From Delftia acidovorans (GTDB lineage Bacteria > Pseudomonadota > Gammaproteobacteria > Burkholderiales > Burkholderiaceae_C), in NCBI GenBank assembly GCA_031286585.1, contig JAITUC010000011.1, positions 62,001 to 126,000 of the forward strand: a stretch of DNA of 64,000 bases. Direction: 5' to 3'. Within the stretch, counting starts at the first letter, position 1. Every line of letters begins with the position of its first letter. This document shows positions 8,211 to 18,470 of the stretch, one piece after another. The position numbers were made by a program, and so were the translations under genes. Below the pieces are notes generated by a model that made no database searches, was not told where the DNA came from, and saw nothing but the letters and a program-made list of their open reading frames with translations.

Positions 8211-10040
8211 TTATGCGCCTGCGCGCGAAGCGCGCTTGCGCTCGTTCTCGGACAGGTGGCGCTTGCGCACGCGGATGCTCTTGGGGGTGATTTCCACCAG
8301 CTCGTCGTCCTCGATGAACTCCACCGCGTATTCCAGCGACAGGTCGATCGGGGGCGTGATCTTGATGGCATCTTCCTTGCCGGACACGCGGAAGTTGGTC
8401 AGCTGCTTGGTACGCGTGGCGTTGACCACCAGGTCGTTGTCACGGCTGTGGATGCCGATGATCATGCCTTCGTACACGGGATCGTTGGCCTTGACGAACA
8501 TGCGGCCACGGTCGTCCAGCTTGCCCAGGGCGTAGGTGAAGATTTCGCCTTCGTCCATGGAGATCAGCACGCCGTTCTTGCGACCGCCGATGTCGCCCTT
8601 GTGCGGCTCGTAGCTGTCGAAGATGTTGGAGATCAGGCCGGAACCACGGGTCAGGTTCAGGAATTCGTTGGTGAAGCCGATCAGGCCACGCGCAGGAATG
8701 CGGTACTCCAGGCGCACGCGGCCACGGCCATCGGGTTCCATGTTGACCAGCTCGCCCTTGCGCTCGCCCAGGGCCTGCATCACGCCACCCTGGTGGCCTT
8801 CTTCGATGTCGGCCGTCACCAGCTCGATGGGCTCGTGGCGCACGCCGTCCACGTCGCGGTAGACCACGCGGGGCTTGGACACGGCCAGCTCGTAGCCTTC
8901 ACGGCGCATTTCTTCCAGCAGGATGGTCAGGTGCAGTTCACCGCGGCCCGACACTTCGAAGATGCCGTCTTCGTCGGTTTCCTTGACGCGCAGGGCCACG
9001 TTGGAACGCAGTTCCTTTTGCAGGCGGTCCCAGATCTGGCGGCTGGTCACGAACTTGCCTTCACGGCCCGCCAGCGGCGAGGTATTGACGCAGAAGTTCA
9101 TGGTCAGCGTGGGCTCGTCGATCTTGAGCATCGGCATCGGACGGGGGTTCAGCGGGTCGGTCAGCGTGACGCCCATGCCCAGGTCGGCGATGCCGTTGAC
9201 CAGCACGATGTCGCTGGGGCCGGCTTCGGTCACCTGCACGCGGTCGATGCCCTGGAACTTCAGCACCTGGTTGATGCGGCCCTTGTAGCTCTTGCCGTCA
9301 GGTCCTTCCATGACCAGCACGTCGGTCGAGGGCTTGAGCGTGCCGGAGGTGATGCGGCCCACGCCGATACGGCCCACGAAGGTGGAGTAGTCCAGCGCCG
9401 AGATCTGCATTTGCAGCGGGGCGGCGGGGTCACCCTTGACGGAGGGAACGTGCTTCAGGATGGTGTCGAACAGGGCCGACATGTCGGGGCCCCACTGCTC
9501 GCCGGGAGCGCCTTCTTCCAGCGAGGTCCAGCCGTTGATGCCCGAGGCGTACACCACGGGGAAGTCCAGCTGCTCGTCGGTGGCGCCCAGCTTGTCGAAC
9601 AGGTCGAAGGCGGCGTTGACCACGTAGTCGGGACGCGCACCGGGCTTGTCCACCTTGTTGACCACGAGGATGGGCTTCAGGCCCAGGGCCAGCGCCTTCT
9701 TGGTCACGAAGCGCGTCTGGGGCATGGGGCCTTCCTGCGCGTCGATCAGCAGCACCACGCCGTCCACCATGGACAGGGCACGCTCCACTTCACCGCCGAA
9801 GTCCGCGTGGCCGGGTGTGTCGAGGATGTTGATGTGCGTGTCGTTCCAGCTCACGGCGCAGTTCTTGGCCAGGATGGTGATGCCACGCTCGCGTTCGATG
9901 GCGTTGTTGTCCATCACCGTGTCCACGACTTTCTCGTGTTCGGCGAAGGTTCCGGATTGGCGCAGCAGCTGGTCCACCATGGTGGTCTTGCCGTGGTCCA
10001 CGTGGGCGATGATCGCGATATTGCGGATTTGTTTGCTCAT
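8211..10040 (-). CDS. typA: GTP-binding ribosome-associated protein TypA/BipA
   Basis: Translational GTPase of 609 residues, the standard length. The G1 motif [14 protein letters not shown] lies near residue 13, G3 [12 protein letters not shown] near 75 and G4 [10 protein letters not shown] near 130. After the G and beta-barrel domains come the EF-G-like domains and the BipA-specific C-terminal domain, with [18 protein letters not shown]. It binds 70S ribosomes and helps 50S assembly and stress adaptation. The start at 10040 gives the canonical [18 protein letters not shown] terminus; the open frame continues upstream into truB without coding meaning. It is the last gene of the rimP-to-typA run, 23 bases after truB. 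Confidence 0.97.
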   Translation of the reverse strand: MSKQIRNIAIIAHVDHGKTTMVDQLLRQSGTFAEHEKVVDTVMDNNAIERERGITILAKNCAVSWNDTHINILDTPGHADFGGEVERALSMVDGVVLLIDAQEGPMPQTRFVTKKALALGLKPILVVNKVDKPGARPDYVVNAAFDLFDKLGATDEQLDFPVVYASGINGWTSLEEGAPGEQWGPDMSALFDTILKHVPSVKGDPAAPLQMQISALDYSTFVGRIGVGRITSGTLKPSTDVLVMEGPDGKSYKGRINQVLKFQGIDRVQVTEAGPSDIVLVNGIADLGMGVTLTDPLNPRPMPMLKIDEPTLTMNFCVNTSPLAGREGKFVTSRQIWDRLQKELRSNVALRVKETDEDGIFEVSGRGELHLTILLEEMRREGYELAVSKPRVVYRDVDGVRHEPIELVTADIEEGHQGGVMQALGERKGELVNMEPDGRGRVRLEYRIPARGLIGFTNEFLNLTRGSGLISNIFDSYEPHKGDIGGRKNGVLISMDEGEIFTYALGKLDDRGRMFVKANDPVYEGMIIGIHSRDNDLVVNATRTKQLTNFRVSGKEDAIKITPPIDLSLEYAVEFIEDDELVEITPKSIRVRKRHLSENERKRASRAGA

Positions 10041-10063
10041 AGTGTTTTCCCATTGCCGCAGCG

Positions 10064-11029
10064 TCATGGGCGCGGCGTGTCTTCCAAAATCTGTTGAATT
10101 TCCAGTGAACTGAGCAGGCGCCCGGGAATCAGTTCCCCACGCACCACGCGCCCCACCCCCAGCAGAGCCTGCGGGTTCTCGCCATACACAGCCACCGCCT
10201 CGGCATCGGCCCAAGCGCCCTTGCGGGGCAGGCCCGTGAGAAAACGGGCCGCATCTTGCTCGCCCAGCGTGACAGCCGTGTGGCTGGCCAGCAAGGCATC
10301 GACAGGCTGCAACTGCTGCAGACGCTCGCACTCGCCCATGGCGGCCAGCGCCTCCAGCGAGATGCAGCGCTCGACACCCAGCCCCCCGGTGTCGATACGG
10401 CGCAGCGCGCGCAGGTGCGCGCCGCAGCCCAGGGCCTCGCCCACGTCCTCGGCCAGCGTGCGGATGTAGGTGCCCTTGCTGCAGGTCACCAGCATCCGGA
10501 TCGCAGGCAGGCCTTCGCTGTCTTGCGTCAGTGAAAGCTCCAGTGCGTGGATGGTCACTTCGCGCGCCGGACGCTCGACTTCGATGCCGGCACGCGCATA
10601 TTCATAGAGAGCCTTGCCGTCCTTCTTGAGAGCGCTGTACATGGGCGGCACCTGGCGGATCGCGCCCGTGAACTGCGCCTGCACGGCGGCCAATCGCTCG
10701 GCCGAGAGGGCGGCGGGGTCGACGGCGCGCTCGCGCAGCACCTCGCCCTCGGCATCGGCCGTGGTCGTGGTCTGGCCCAGGCGCGCAATCGCCTCGTAGG
10801 TCTTGGCAGCTTCAAGCTGCAGCTGGCTGAACTTGGTCGCCGCACCGAAGCACAGCGGCAGCACGCCGGTGGCCAACGGGTCCAGCGTGCCGGTGTGCCC
10901 GGCCTTTTCGGCGCGCAGCAACCACTTGACCTTTTGCAAGGCGTCGTTGCTGGACAGCTCCAGCGGTTTGTCGAGCAGCAACACCCCATGCACAGGGCGC
11001 CGCTGCACCCTTGTGCGTGGCGCGTTCAT
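10064..11029 (-). CDS. truB: tRNA pseudouridine(55) synthase TruB
   Basis: Protein of 321 residues. [18 protein letters not shown] opens the catalytic domain, followed by [19 protein letters not shown], which holds the catalytic Asp (GTLDP). RIDTGGLG and the C-terminal PUA-like region follow. It converts U55 of the tRNA T-loop to pseudouridine. It lies 4 bases after rbfA, an order common in bacteria, so the genes are co-transcribed. Confidence 0.96.
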   Translation of the reverse strand: MNAPRTRVQRRPVHGVLLLDKPLELSSNDALQKVKWLLRAEKAGHTGTLDPLATGVLPLCFGAATKFSQLQLEAAKTYEAIARLGQTTTTADAEGEVLRERAVDPAALSAERLAAVQAQFTGAIRQVPPMYSALKKDGKALYEYARAGIEVERPAREVTIHALELSLTQDSEGLPAIRMLVTCSKGTYIRTLAEDVGEALGCGAHLRALRRIDTGGLGVERCISLEALAAMGECERLQQLQPVDALLASHTAVTLGEQDAARFLTGLPRKGAWADAEAVAVYGENPQALLGVGRVVRGELIPGRLLSSLEIQQILEDTPRP

Positions 11030-11033
11030 GGGG

Positions 11034-11405
11034 CTACTCTTCCTTTCCGCGCGAAGAAACGGCCTTGGCGATCAAGGCGTTCATGTCGGCCGCACGCTCG
11101 GTGGTGCGGTCGTAGATGAAGTGCAGCGTGGGCACGGTGTGGATGTGAAGACGCTTGAACAGGCCGTTGCGCAGGAAGCCTGCGGCCTGGTTCAACGCGT
11201 CCTGCGTCGCCTGCGGATCGCCCACGAGCAGGCTGAAGTAGACCTTGGCGTGGGCATAGTCCGGAGTCACCTCCACGCTTTGCAGCGTGACCATGCCCAC
11301 GCGCGGGTCCTTCAACTCGCGCGCGATCAGCTCTGCCAGATCACGCTGGATCTGGTCAGAGACTTTGAAGCTGCGATTCGGCGCAGCGGACTTGCGTGTT
11401 GCCAT
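11034..11405 (-). CDS. rbfA: Ribosome-binding factor A
   Basis: Small KH-like protein of 123 residues. [10 protein letters not shown]-type helix ([28 protein letters not shown]), [10 protein letters not shown] and the [19 protein letters not shown] terminus fit RbfA. It binds the 30S subunit and is needed for late 16S rRNA 5' maturation and cold adaptation. It sits between infB (6 bases upstream) and truB (4 bases downstream) in the usual operon order. Confidence 0.95.
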   Translation of the reverse strand: MATRKSAAPNRSFKVSDQIQRDLAELIARELKDPRVGMVTLQSVEVTPDYAHAKVYFSLLVGDPQATQDALNQAAGFLRNGLFKRLHIHTVPTLHFIYDRTTERAADMNALIAKAVSSRGKEE

Positions 11406-11411
11406 GGCGAA

Positions 11412-14273
11412 TTACAGCGAGCGCGCGATTTCCTTGATCTCGAACACTTCGAGCACGTCGCCTTCGCGAATGTCGTTGTAGTTCTTGAGCTTGATACCGC
11501 ACTCGAAGCCTTCCTTGACTTCCTTGACGTCGTCCTTCAGGCGCTTGAGCGATTCGATCTCGCCCGTGTAGATGACCACGTTGTCGCGCAGCAGGCGGAA
11601 ATGCGCATTGCGCGTGACCTGGCCTTGCGTGATGTACGAGCCGGCCACGGTGCCGATCTTCGAGGCCACGAACACGGTGCGGATCTCGGCCATGCCGATG
11701 ATCTCTTCCTTGCGCTCGGGAGCCAGCATGCCGGACATGGCCGCCTTCACCTCTTCGACTGCGTCGTAGATGATGTTGTAGTAGCGCAGGTCCACATCGT
11801 TGCTCTCGGCCGTCTTGCGAGCCTGGGCATCGGCCCGGACGTTGAAGCCGATGATGATGGCCTTGGAGGCCAGCGCCAGGTTCACGTCGGACTCGCTGAT
11901 GCCGCCCACGCCCGAGTAGACCAGCTGCACGCGGATCTCTTCGGTCGAGAGCTTGAGCAGCGATGCGCCCAGCGCTTCCTGCGAGCCCTGCATGTCGGCC
12001 TTGACGATGATGGGCAGAGTCTGGACCTCGCCCGCACCCATTTCGGCGAACATGTTCTCGAGCTTGGCGGCCTGCTGGCGGGCCAGCTTGGTGTTGCGGA
12101 ACTTGCCGGCGCGGTAGGTCGCGATTTCGCGGGCACGACGCTCGTCCTGCAGCACCATGAAGTCGTCGCCGGCCTGGGGCACGTCGGACAGACCCTGGAT
12201 TTCCACCGGGATGGAGGGACCGGCAGACTTGGTCTGCTTGCCGTCTTCGTCCAGCATGGCGCGCACGCGGCCGTAGGTCTGGCCTGCCAGCACCACGTCG
12301 CCCACCTTCAGCGTACCGGACTGCACCAGCACCGTGGCCACTGGGCCGCGGCCCTTGTCCAGCTGGGCTTCGATCACGATACCCTTGGCAGCGGCGTCCA
12401 CCGGAGCCGTCAGCTCCAGCACTTCGGCCTGCAGCAGCACCTGCTCCAGCAGTTCGTCGATGCCCTGGCCGGTCTTGGAGGACACGGCGATGAACGGGGA
12501 CTCGCCGCCGTACTCTTCAGGCACAACCTCCTCGACCACCAGCTCCTGCTTGACGCGGTCGGGGTTGGCATCGGGCTTGTCGGCCTTGGTGATGGCCACC
12601 ACGATGGGCACGCCAGCCGCCTTCGCGTGCTTGATGGCTTCCTTGGTCTGGGGCATCACGCCGTCGTCGGCCGCACACACCAGGATGACGATGTCGGTGG
12701 CCTGGGCACCACGGGCACGCATGGCCGTGAAGGCCTCGTGGCCCGGAGTATCCAGGAAGGTGACGATGCCGCGGGGCGTGGACACATGGTAGGCGCCGAT
12801 GTGCTGGGTAATGCCACCGGCTTCGCCCGACGCCACCTTGGTGCGGCGGATGTAGTCCAGCAGCGAGGTCTTGCCGTGGTCCACGTGGCCCATGACGGTG
12901 ACCACGGGAGCACGCGACTCCTGGGCAGCTTCCTGCTGGGACACTTCCTCGGCCGTGAAGGCTTCGGGATCGTCCAGCGCGGCGACCTTGGCCGTGTGGC
13001 CCATTTCCTCGACCACGATCATGGCCGTGTCCTGGTCCAGAGGCTGGTTGATGGTGACCATCTGGCCCATCTTCATCAGCACCTTGATCAGTTCGGACGC
13101 CTTGACCGACATCTTGTGGGCCAGCTCGGCCACGGTGATGGTCTCGGGCACGTGCACTTCGATGGCGCGGAATTCCGCTGCCGCGCTCTGGTGCTGACCG
13201 TCTTGACGGTCATTGCCACGACGGCCGCCACGCGGGCCGCCGCGCCAGTTGGAACGGCCGCCCACGCCACCGGAGCTGTCGCCACGGGTCTTGATTTCCT
13301 TCTTCTTGCCATCGCCGGCCCAGCTCGACGAGAGCTTGGCGGACTTGACTTCCTTGCCGGCACCGGCAGGCGCACCCGCACGCGCGCCGGCTCCGCCGGT
13401 CGTCGTGCCAGCGGGCTTGTGCAGCGTGGGCTTCTTGGCGTCACCGGCAGCAGGCGCTGCGGGCTTGGCCGCGGGCTTGGGCTCTTCGGGCTTCTTGGCC
13501 ACGAGCACCTTCTTGGGCGCAGCCATCATGGCGCGAATGGCCTCGGCCTCGGCCAGCGCCTTGCGGCGGCGGTCTTCCAGGTCCTTGGCGCGTTCGGCTT
13601 CCTCGGCCGCACGGGCACGGGACTCTTCCTCGGCCTTGGCGCGTGCCGCAACCTGGGCTTCGGCGCGCGCGGCCTGGCCTGCAGCCTGCTCGCGCGAAGC
13701 TTCCTGCTTTGCGCGGTTGGCCTCGACGATCTTTGCGGCTTCGGCCGCCGCATAGGCGGCGGCGCGCTCTTCGGCCTCGCGCTCGCGCTGTTGAACTAGT
13801 TCGCGCTCTTCGCGCTCGCGGCGTTGCTGTGCCAATTCTTCCTCCTCGCGGCCGATCATTTCGGCCTGGCGACGTGCTTCCCCTTCGCGGCGTGCCAGAT
13901 CCTGGGACTCGCGCTCCGATGCCGCACGCTGCTCCTGGGCGGCAGCAGCGGCAGCGGGATCGGAGGCGCCCTCGGCGGCCTCGTCACGCTTGACAAAGGT
14001 GCGCTTCTTGCGCACTTCCACCTGGATGGTGCGGGCGCGGCCCGACGAATCGGCCTGCTTGATCTCGCTGGTGGACCGCTTGGTCAGCGTGATCTTCTTG
14101 GCGCCACTTCCGTGGCTGGCCTGCAGATGGCTGAGCAGTTGCTGCTTGTCACCGTCGGTCAACGCATCCGATGCGTTGTCCTTGGCGACGCCTGCAGCCT
14201 TGAGCTGCTGCAGCAACGTGTCAGGGGTCTTGTTGAGCTCTCTTGCAAACTCGGCAACCGTATTACTGGACAT
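11412..14273 (-). CDS. infB: Translation initiation factor IF-2
   Basis: Protein of 953 residues. An IF2_N helix bundle ([20 protein letters not shown]) is at the start. A long charged, Ala/Glu/Arg-rich coiled-coil linker follows (about 90-370). A second IF2_N-like region is near 375-430 ([21 protein letters not shown]). The GTPase has [24 protein letters not shown] and [10 protein letters not shown]. Domains II-IV follow, ending in the fMet-tRNA-binding C2 domain. It delivers initiator tRNA to the 30S subunit. It lies 23 bases downstream of nusA in the conserved operon. The linker coding is highly repetitive, which produces a long but meaningless antisense ORF. Confidence 0.97.
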   Translation of the reverse strand: MSSNTVAEFARELNKTPDTLLQQLKAAGVAKDNASDALTDGDKQQLLSHLQASHGSGAKKITLTKRSTSEIKQADSSGRARTIQVEVRKKRTFVKRDEAAEGASDPAAAAAAQEQRAASERESQDLARREGEARRQAEMIGREEEELAQQRREREERELVQQREREAEERAAAYAAAEAAKIVEANRAKQEASREQAAGQAARAEAQVAARAKAEEESRARAAEEAERAKDLEDRRRKALAEAEAIRAMMAAPKKVLVAKKPEEPKPAAKPAAPAAGDAKKPTLHKPAGTTTGGAGARAGAPAGAGKEVKSAKLSSSWAGDGKKKEIKTRGDSSGGVGGRSNWRGGPRGGRRGNDRQDGQHQSAAAEFRAIEVHVPETITVAELAHKMSVKASELIKVLMKMGQMVTINQPLDQDTAMIVVEEMGHTAKVAALDDPEAFTAEEVSQQEAAQESRAPVVTVMGHVDHGKTSLLDYIRRTKVASGEAGGITQHIGAYHVSTPRGIVTFLDTPGHEAFTAMRARGAQATDIVILVCAADDGVMPQTKEAIKHAKAAGVPIVVAITKADKPDANPDRVKQELVVEEVVPEEYGGESPFIAVSSKTGQGIDELLEQVLLQAEVLELTAPVDAAAKGIVIEAQLDKGRGPVATVLVQSGTLKVGDVVLAGQTYGRVRAMLDEDGKQTKSAGPSIPVEIQGLSDVPQAGDDFMVLQDERRAREIATYRAGKFRNTKLARQQAAKLENMFAEMGAGEVQTLPIIVKADMQGSQEALGASLLKLSTEEIRVQLVYSGVGGISESDVNLALASKAIIIGFNVRADAQARKTAESNDVDLRYYNIIYDAVEEVKAAMSGMLAPERKEEIIGMAEIRTVFVASKIGTVAGSYITQGQVTRNAHFRLLRDNVVIYTGEIESLKRLKDDVKEVKEGFECGIKLKNYNDIREGDVLEVFEIKEIARSL

Positions 14274-14296
14274 ATATGCTCTGAACCTCCCTGACC

Positions 14297-15784
14297 TTAC
14301 TCTTGCCCTTCGGTGAACCAGTGTTCACGCGCCTTCATGATCAAAGCCTTCGCTTCTTCCTCGGTCTGCCCGGTCAGCTCGGTCAACTCGTCGATGGCCA
14401 GATCGGCCAGATCGTCTCGGGTGTGCACATCGGCCTCGGCCAGCTTGTCCACGATCTCCGGAGTCATTCCCTCGAGCGTCAGCAGATCCTGCGACACTTT
14501 GCCCACGTTTTCCTCGTGCGCGATCTCCTGCGTCAACAGTGCATCCTTGGCACGGGTGCGCAGCTCGTTCACCGTCTCTTCGTCGAACGCCTCGATCTCG
14601 AGCATTTCCTGCAGCGGCACATAGGCCACCTCTTCCAGGGTCTCGAAACCTTCCTCGATGAGGATGTTGGCGATTTCCTCGTCCACATCGAGCTTTTCCA
14701 TGAACAGCTGGCGCGCGACAGCGGACTCGTCCGCCTGCTTTTGCGCAGACTCAGCCGCGTCCATGATGTTGATCTTCCAGCCGGTGAGCTCGGAAGCCAG
14801 GCGAACGTTCTGGCCGCCGCGGCCGATGGCGATGGCGAGGTTTTCCTCGTCAACCACCACGTCCATGGCGTGCTTTTCCTCGTCCACAACGATGGACGAC
14901 ACATTGGCCGGAGCCAGCGCGCCGATCACGAACTGTGCGGGGTCTTCGGACCACAGCACGATGTCCACACGCTCGCCAGCCAGTTCATTGGTGACGGCGT
15001 TGACCCGGGTGCCTCGCACGCCGACGCAGGTACCGATGGGATCGACACGCTTGTCATGGCTGAGCACGGCGATCTTGGCACGGCTGCCGGAATCGCGAGC
15101 GCAGCTCTTGATCTCCAGCAGGCCCTGTTCGATCTCGGGCACTTCGTTGCGGAACAGTTCGACCATGAACTCGGGCGCCGAGCGCGACAGGATGATGGGC
15201 GCGCCGCGCAGCGTGGCGTCCACTTCCATGATCATGGCACGCACGCGGTCGCCGTTGCGCAGGTTTTCCTTGGGGATCATCTCGCTGCGGCGCAGGCGTC
15301 CTTCGACACGGCCGGCCTCGACGATGATGTCGCCCTTGTCCATGCGCTTGACGGTGCCCGTGAAGATCCGGTCGCCGCGCGACAGGAACTCGTTGAGCAG
15401 CATTTCGCGCTCGGCGTCACGGATCTTCTGCAGGATGACCTGCTTGGCCGCCATGGCGCCGATGCGGCCGATGGGCACCGACTCGATCTCTTCCTCGATG
15501 TACTCGCCTTCGGAGATGCCGGGGACGCGGTCCTGCGCGTCCATCAGCATTTCTTCGGCATCGGGGTTTTGCAGGCCCGCATCATCGGGCACCACCAGCC
15601 AGCGGCGGAAGGTGTCGTAGTTACCGCTATCGCGATCGATGGCCACGCGGATGTCCACTTCACCTTGGTACAGCTTCTTGGTGGCCTGGGCCAGGGCCGA
15701 TTCCACTGCACCGAACACCAGATCGCGCTCCACGTTCTTTTCGCGCGAAATGGCTTCTACCAACATCAACAATTCGCGATTCAT
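14297..15784 (-). CDS. nusA: Transcription termination/antitermination factor NusA
   Basis: Protein of 495 residues. The N-terminal RNA polymerase-binding domain starts [18 protein letters not shown]. The S1 domain is near 135-200, KH1 and KH2 near 230-345 ([33 protein letters not shown]), and two acidic C-terminal repeats follow, which in proteobacteria contact the alpha subunit. It modulates pausing, termination and antitermination. It is the second gene of the rimP operon, so NusA could feed back on the terminator seen in that operon's leader. Confidence 0.97.
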   Translation of the reverse strand: MNRELLMLVEAISREKNVERDLVFGAVESALAQATKKLYQGEVDIRVAIDRDSGNYDTFRRWLVVPDDAGLQNPDAEEMLMDAQDRVPGISEGEYIEEEIESVPIGRIGAMAAKQVILQKIRDAEREMLLNEFLSRGDRIFTGTVKRMDKGDIIVEAGRVEGRLRRSEMIPKENLRNGDRVRAMIMEVDATLRGAPIILSRSAPEFMVELFRNEVPEIEQGLLEIKSCARDSGSRAKIAVLSHDKRVDPIGTCVGVRGTRVNAVTNELAGERVDIVLWSEDPAQFVIGALAPANVSSIVVDEEKHAMDVVVDEENLAIAIGRGGQNVRLASELTGWKINIMDAAESAQKQADESAVARQLFMEKLDVDEEIANILIEEGFETLEEVAYVPLQEMLEIEAFDEETVNELRTRAKDALLTQEIAHEENVGKVSQDLLTLEGMTPEIVDKLAEADVHTRDDLADLAIDELTELTGQTEEEAKALIMKAREHWFTEGQE

Positions 15785-15871
15785 GCGACGACTCTCCTAT
15801 TTCAATCACACAGGAAGGGGATGGCAATGCCCTTCCTGCCCCAATGATTCGACGTACCCTGCCTGCTCCGA

Positions 15872-16450
15872 TCAGACCGGCTTGGCAGAACGTCCCTTGA
15901 AATCCACGATGGGAGCCAGACGCGCCTCGCGCAGCTCCTCCAGCGTGAAGCCCAGCGCCTGCAGGGGCGCGGGAACACGCTTTTTGCTGACCTTCTGGCC
16001 AGGCTTGACGGGTGGCTCGTCGCTCCAGACGATCTGCCAGCCACCATCTTCGGCACGCTCCAGCGTGCCGCGGAATTTCTTGCGATTGGCGCTGACCTGC
16101 CCTTCAGCGGCGGCCCCGATGGGCTCCTTGAGAGTCAGGTCGATGACTTCCCCGACAAAGCGGATGAAGTCCTGCTCGTGCCGCAGGGGGCGGTCGATAC
16201 CAGGGGATGAGACCTCAAGGCGCGTGTAATCCGCGCCATCGACTTCCAGCGCGAACTGCAGCTGGCGCGTGACCTTCTCGCAGTCCTCGACTGTCACGAA
16301 CTGCTCCGGCACCACCGGCTCGCCCTCCACAGGGGGCTGCCAAGGCAAATCAATTGTGACGCGCAACAGCCCGCCTGCCGAGCGTTCTATTTCCACCAGG
16401 TCATAGCCTAGACCTGTCACGGTTTGTTCAACGATTTGCTGTAGTGCCAC
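15872..16450 (-). CDS. rimP: Ribosome maturation factor RimP
   Basis: Protein of 192 residues with GTG as start. GLGYDLVEIERSAGGLLRVTID is the N-terminal domain, and LEVSSPGIDRPL is the family signature between the two domains. It is required for 30S maturation. No convincing ribosome site precedes the GTG, so translation of this first gene may be weak or depend on leader structure. The 87-base gap to nusA is larger than the other gaps in the operon. Confidence 0.93.
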   Translation of the reverse strand: MALQQIVEQTVTGLGYDLVEIERSAGGLLRVTIDLPWQPPVEGEPVVPEQFVTVEDCEKVTRQLQFALEVDGADYTRLEVSSPGIDRPLRHEQDFIRFVGEVIDLTLKEPIGAAAEGQVSANRKKFRGTLERAEDGGWQIVWSDEPPVKPGQKVSKKRVPAPLQALGFTLEELREARLAPIVDFKGRSAKPV

Positions 16451-16572
16451 GTGTATTTAAATTCAGTCCTGCAAACACAAAAGACCCGGAACGCCCCTGA
16501 AACCTTGGCAGCAGCCATGTCCCAACAGCGCCGAGCCCCATGGCAATCCCGAAGGTCGCCCGAAGATCGCCC

Positions 16573-16599
16573 AAAAAAAAGGGCGGTTGGTACCCGCCC
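16573..16599 (-). terminator. Intrinsic terminator in the rimP-nusA leader (candidate attenuator)
   Basis: On the minus strand GGGCGG-GTACCAA-CCGCCC is followed by eight T residues, a textbook intrinsic terminator. It lies about 30 bases downstream of a promoter match (16619-16647) and 123 bases upstream of rimP. It can either end transcription from the thioredoxin gene or act as an attenuator for the rimP operon. Confidence 0.8.
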
Positions 16600-16618
16600 G
16601 TTTGGTCGTGAATATGCA

Positions 16619-16647
16619 ATTGTATCCGCAAACGACCTTCAGGCCAA
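16619..16647 (-). promoter_or_regulatory. Predicted sigma-70 promoter of the rimP-nusA-infB operon
   Basis: On the minus strand a -35 TTGGCC (16647-16642) and a -10 TACAAT (16624-16619) are separated by exactly 17 bases. Transcription would start near 16612 and run into the hairpin at 16599-16573. Confidence 0.6.
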
Positions 16648-16652
16648 GCCAG

Positions 16653-16670
16653 CCCCGCACAAAAGCGGGG
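16653..16670 (-). other. GC-rich hairpin downstream of the thioredoxin gene
   Basis: CCCCGC-TTTTGT-GCGGGG forms a 6-bp stem on the minus strand, 46 bases after the thioredoxin stop. There is no T-tract, so it may stabilise the transcript 3' end instead of terminating alone. Confidence 0.4.
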
Positions 16671-16715
16671 ACAGGACGGGGTGCTCAGGCCCGCCCGCGC
16701 ACCCTTGGCCCTGCG

Positions 16716-17117
16716 TCAGGCGCCAACGCGCTCCAGCGCCTGCGCCGACTGGAGACGCCGCAAGAGGGCCTGCGCCTCGGCGGGGTCGGCAGGGGCCGCG
16801 CCCGGGTCCTGAGCCAGTGACTGCAGCATGCGCGCCACAACTGCCGCCTGGGGCAGCACAGGCCCCAGAAAACGTGCGCGCTCGCCATCGGCCACCAGCA
16901 GCGAGGGGAAGGTTTCGATGTCCAGGTCACCGGCCACGTCCTCGCGGTCCTCGACATCGAGCCAGACAAAGCGCATCTGCGGAAATTGGCTTGCCAGCTC
17001 CGCAAACGTGCTTCGGTATTGGTTGCAAACGCCGCACCATTGCGCGCACAGGCAAACCACCCACCAGGGGTGGGCGGCATTGCCGTCGTCCGGCAGCTTG
17101 CCGGCCATTGAATCCAT
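16716..17117 (-). CDS. Thioredoxin-family protein
   Basis: Protein of 133 residues with the redox motif CAQWCGVC (active cysteines at about 28 and 31, pattern WCGVC rather than WCGPC) and the cis-proline region IETFPSLLVADG. No signal peptide is seen, so it is probably cytosolic. The C-terminal 35 residues form an Ala/Gln-rich helical tail. It starts 9 bases after the triheme cytochrome gene and is probably co-transcribed with it; a role in handling cytochrome cysteines or another redox partner is only a guess. Confidence 0.82.
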   Translation of the reverse strand: MDSMAGKLPDDGNAAHPWWVVCLCAQWCGVCNQYRSTFAELASQFPQMRFVWLDVEDREDVAGDLDIETFPSLLVADGERARFLGPVLPQAAVVARMLQSLAQDPGAAPADPAEAQALLRRLQSAQALERVGA

Positions 17118-17126
17118 GGAAGCCTC

Positions 17127-18470
17127 TCAGAAACCACGCCCTTCCCGGGCGCGATAAACCTCCATGTTACCGATTTCCGCGGCCTTGTTGCCCCAGGCGT
17201 TGCGCACATAGCTGGCCACGGCGGCCACCTGTGCGTCGGACAGCACATGGCCGAAAGGCGGCATGCCGTGCGGCTGCGGCTGCTGCCGGGTGGAGGGCGG
17301 ATAGCCTCCCTCCAGCAATACCAGCAACAGGTTGCGCGGCTCGGCCAGGGTCACGGAGGCATTGCCCGCAAGCGCAGGAAACGCGCCCGGCGTCCCCTGG
17401 CCCTCAGCACCGTGGCAAACCGCACATTGCCGCTCGTAGATTGCCCGCCCCAAGGCCATTTGCGCGGATGGCACGGGCGCGGCGTCGAGCCTGCTCCTGT
17501 GCGGGCCCGCCGCCTCGCCTTCCTCCTTCAGATAGGAGGCAAGGGCCTGCAGATCCTGCGGCTGCCAGTGCTGGGTGCTGCGCGCCACGACTTCGGCCAT
17601 GGGGCCCAGCGCCGATCCCGAAGGACCCGAACCCGTCTGCAGCAACTGCACCCAGGCGGACTCCCCGCCTGCGCGAACGCCGGCTTCACCTGGGTCGAGC
17701 AGCGATGGCGCATACCAGGCCTGCCCCGCCACGAAGCCGCCGGACATGGCCTGGGACGAGGCGCCCATGCCGTTGCGCGGCGCATGGCATGCCGCGCAGT
17801 GCCCCAGGCCCTGGGCAAGATAGGCACCGCGATTCCAGGCCGCCGCCTTCTGCGGCTGGTCCTGCCATTCCTGCGGGGAGAAGAACAGCGCGCGCCAGAC
17901 GGCCAGCGAGCCCTGCCAGCCGTACGGAAAGTCCAGCGCATGCCGGGGCGTCTGCGCGCGCACGGCGGGCAGGCTCTGCAGATAGGCAAACAGCGCGTCC
18001 GAGTCGGCACGCGTCACATGGGTGTAGCTGTCATATGGAAAGGCCGGATATAGCAGGCGCCCCTCCCGCGACCGCCCGTTATGCATTGCACGCCAGAAGT
18101 CCTGGGCCGTCCACAGTCCCAATCCACTTTCCTTGTCAGGCGTGAGATTGCTGGTGTACAGCGTGCCGAACGAAGTGGGCAGGCCCCGCCCGCCCGCATA
18201 CTCGGCGCCACCGGCCGCCGTATGGCAGCCTGCGCAATTGCCCACGCGGGCCAGGTAGGCACCGCGCTCCATCAAGGCGGCTGGCGTTTCGCGCGCGCCT
18301 GACCAGCCGCCGTGTCCGTAGGCGTGCACGCCCTGCTCGCCCCGCAGGTTGAGCCAGACCAGGAGCGCGCCCAGCAGGGCAACGATCAGCAACGCCAGCC
18401 CTGCCGCCCGGGCCAGTCGCCGTCGCACGCGCGTGCTCCCGCTTGCCGGTTTTTCTGCCAGGGTGTTCAT
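17127..18470 (-). CDS. Membrane-anchored triheme cytochrome c
   Basis: Protein of 447 residues with an N-terminal membrane anchor (about 20-40) and three CxxCH heme sites: CAGCH near 79, CAACH near 225 and CAVCH near 349. Size and spacing match the cytochrome c subunits of periplasmic membrane-bound dehydrogenases (alcohol, gluconate, sorbitol types), which pass electrons to the quinone pool or oxidase. No dehydrogenase subunit gene is adjacent. Its ATG overlaps the stop of the diheme cytochrome gene by four bases (ATGA), so the two are translationally coupled and probably work together as an electron-transfer chain. Confidence 0.88.
   Translation of the reverse strand: MNTLAEKPASGSTRVRRRLARAAGLALLIVALLGALLVWLNLRGEQGVHAYGHGGWSGARETPAALMERGAYLARVGNCAGCHTAAGGAEYAGGRGLPTSFGTLYTSNLTPDKESGLGLWTAQDFWRAMHNGRSREGRLLYPAFPYDSYTHVTRADSDALFAYLQSLPAVRAQTPRHALDFPYGWQGSLAVWRALFFSPQEWQDQPQKAAAWNRGAYLAQGLGHCAACHAPRNGMGASSQAMSGGFVAGQAWYAPSLLDPGEAGVRAGGESAWVQLLQTGSGPSGSALGPMAEVVARSTQHWQPQDLQALASYLKEEGEAAGPHRSRLDAAPVPSAQMALGRAIYERQCAVCHGAEGQGTPGAFPALAGNASVTLAEPRNLLLVLLEGGYPPSTRQQPQPHGMPPFGHVLSDAQVAAVASYVRNAWGNKAAEIGNMEVYRAREGRGF

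Noticed and set aside
8145-10097. 650-codon plus-strand frame opposite typA
   Set aside because: Antisense shadow of a highly conserved GTPase gene; composition is His/Val/Gln-rich without known motifs.
10803-13799. 998-codon plus-strand open frame opposite infB
   Set aside because: It is the mirror of the repetitive Ala/Glu/Arg-rich IF-2 linker in GC-rich DNA. The translation is low-complexity His/Gly/Leu-rich with no domain, and infB is unmistakable.
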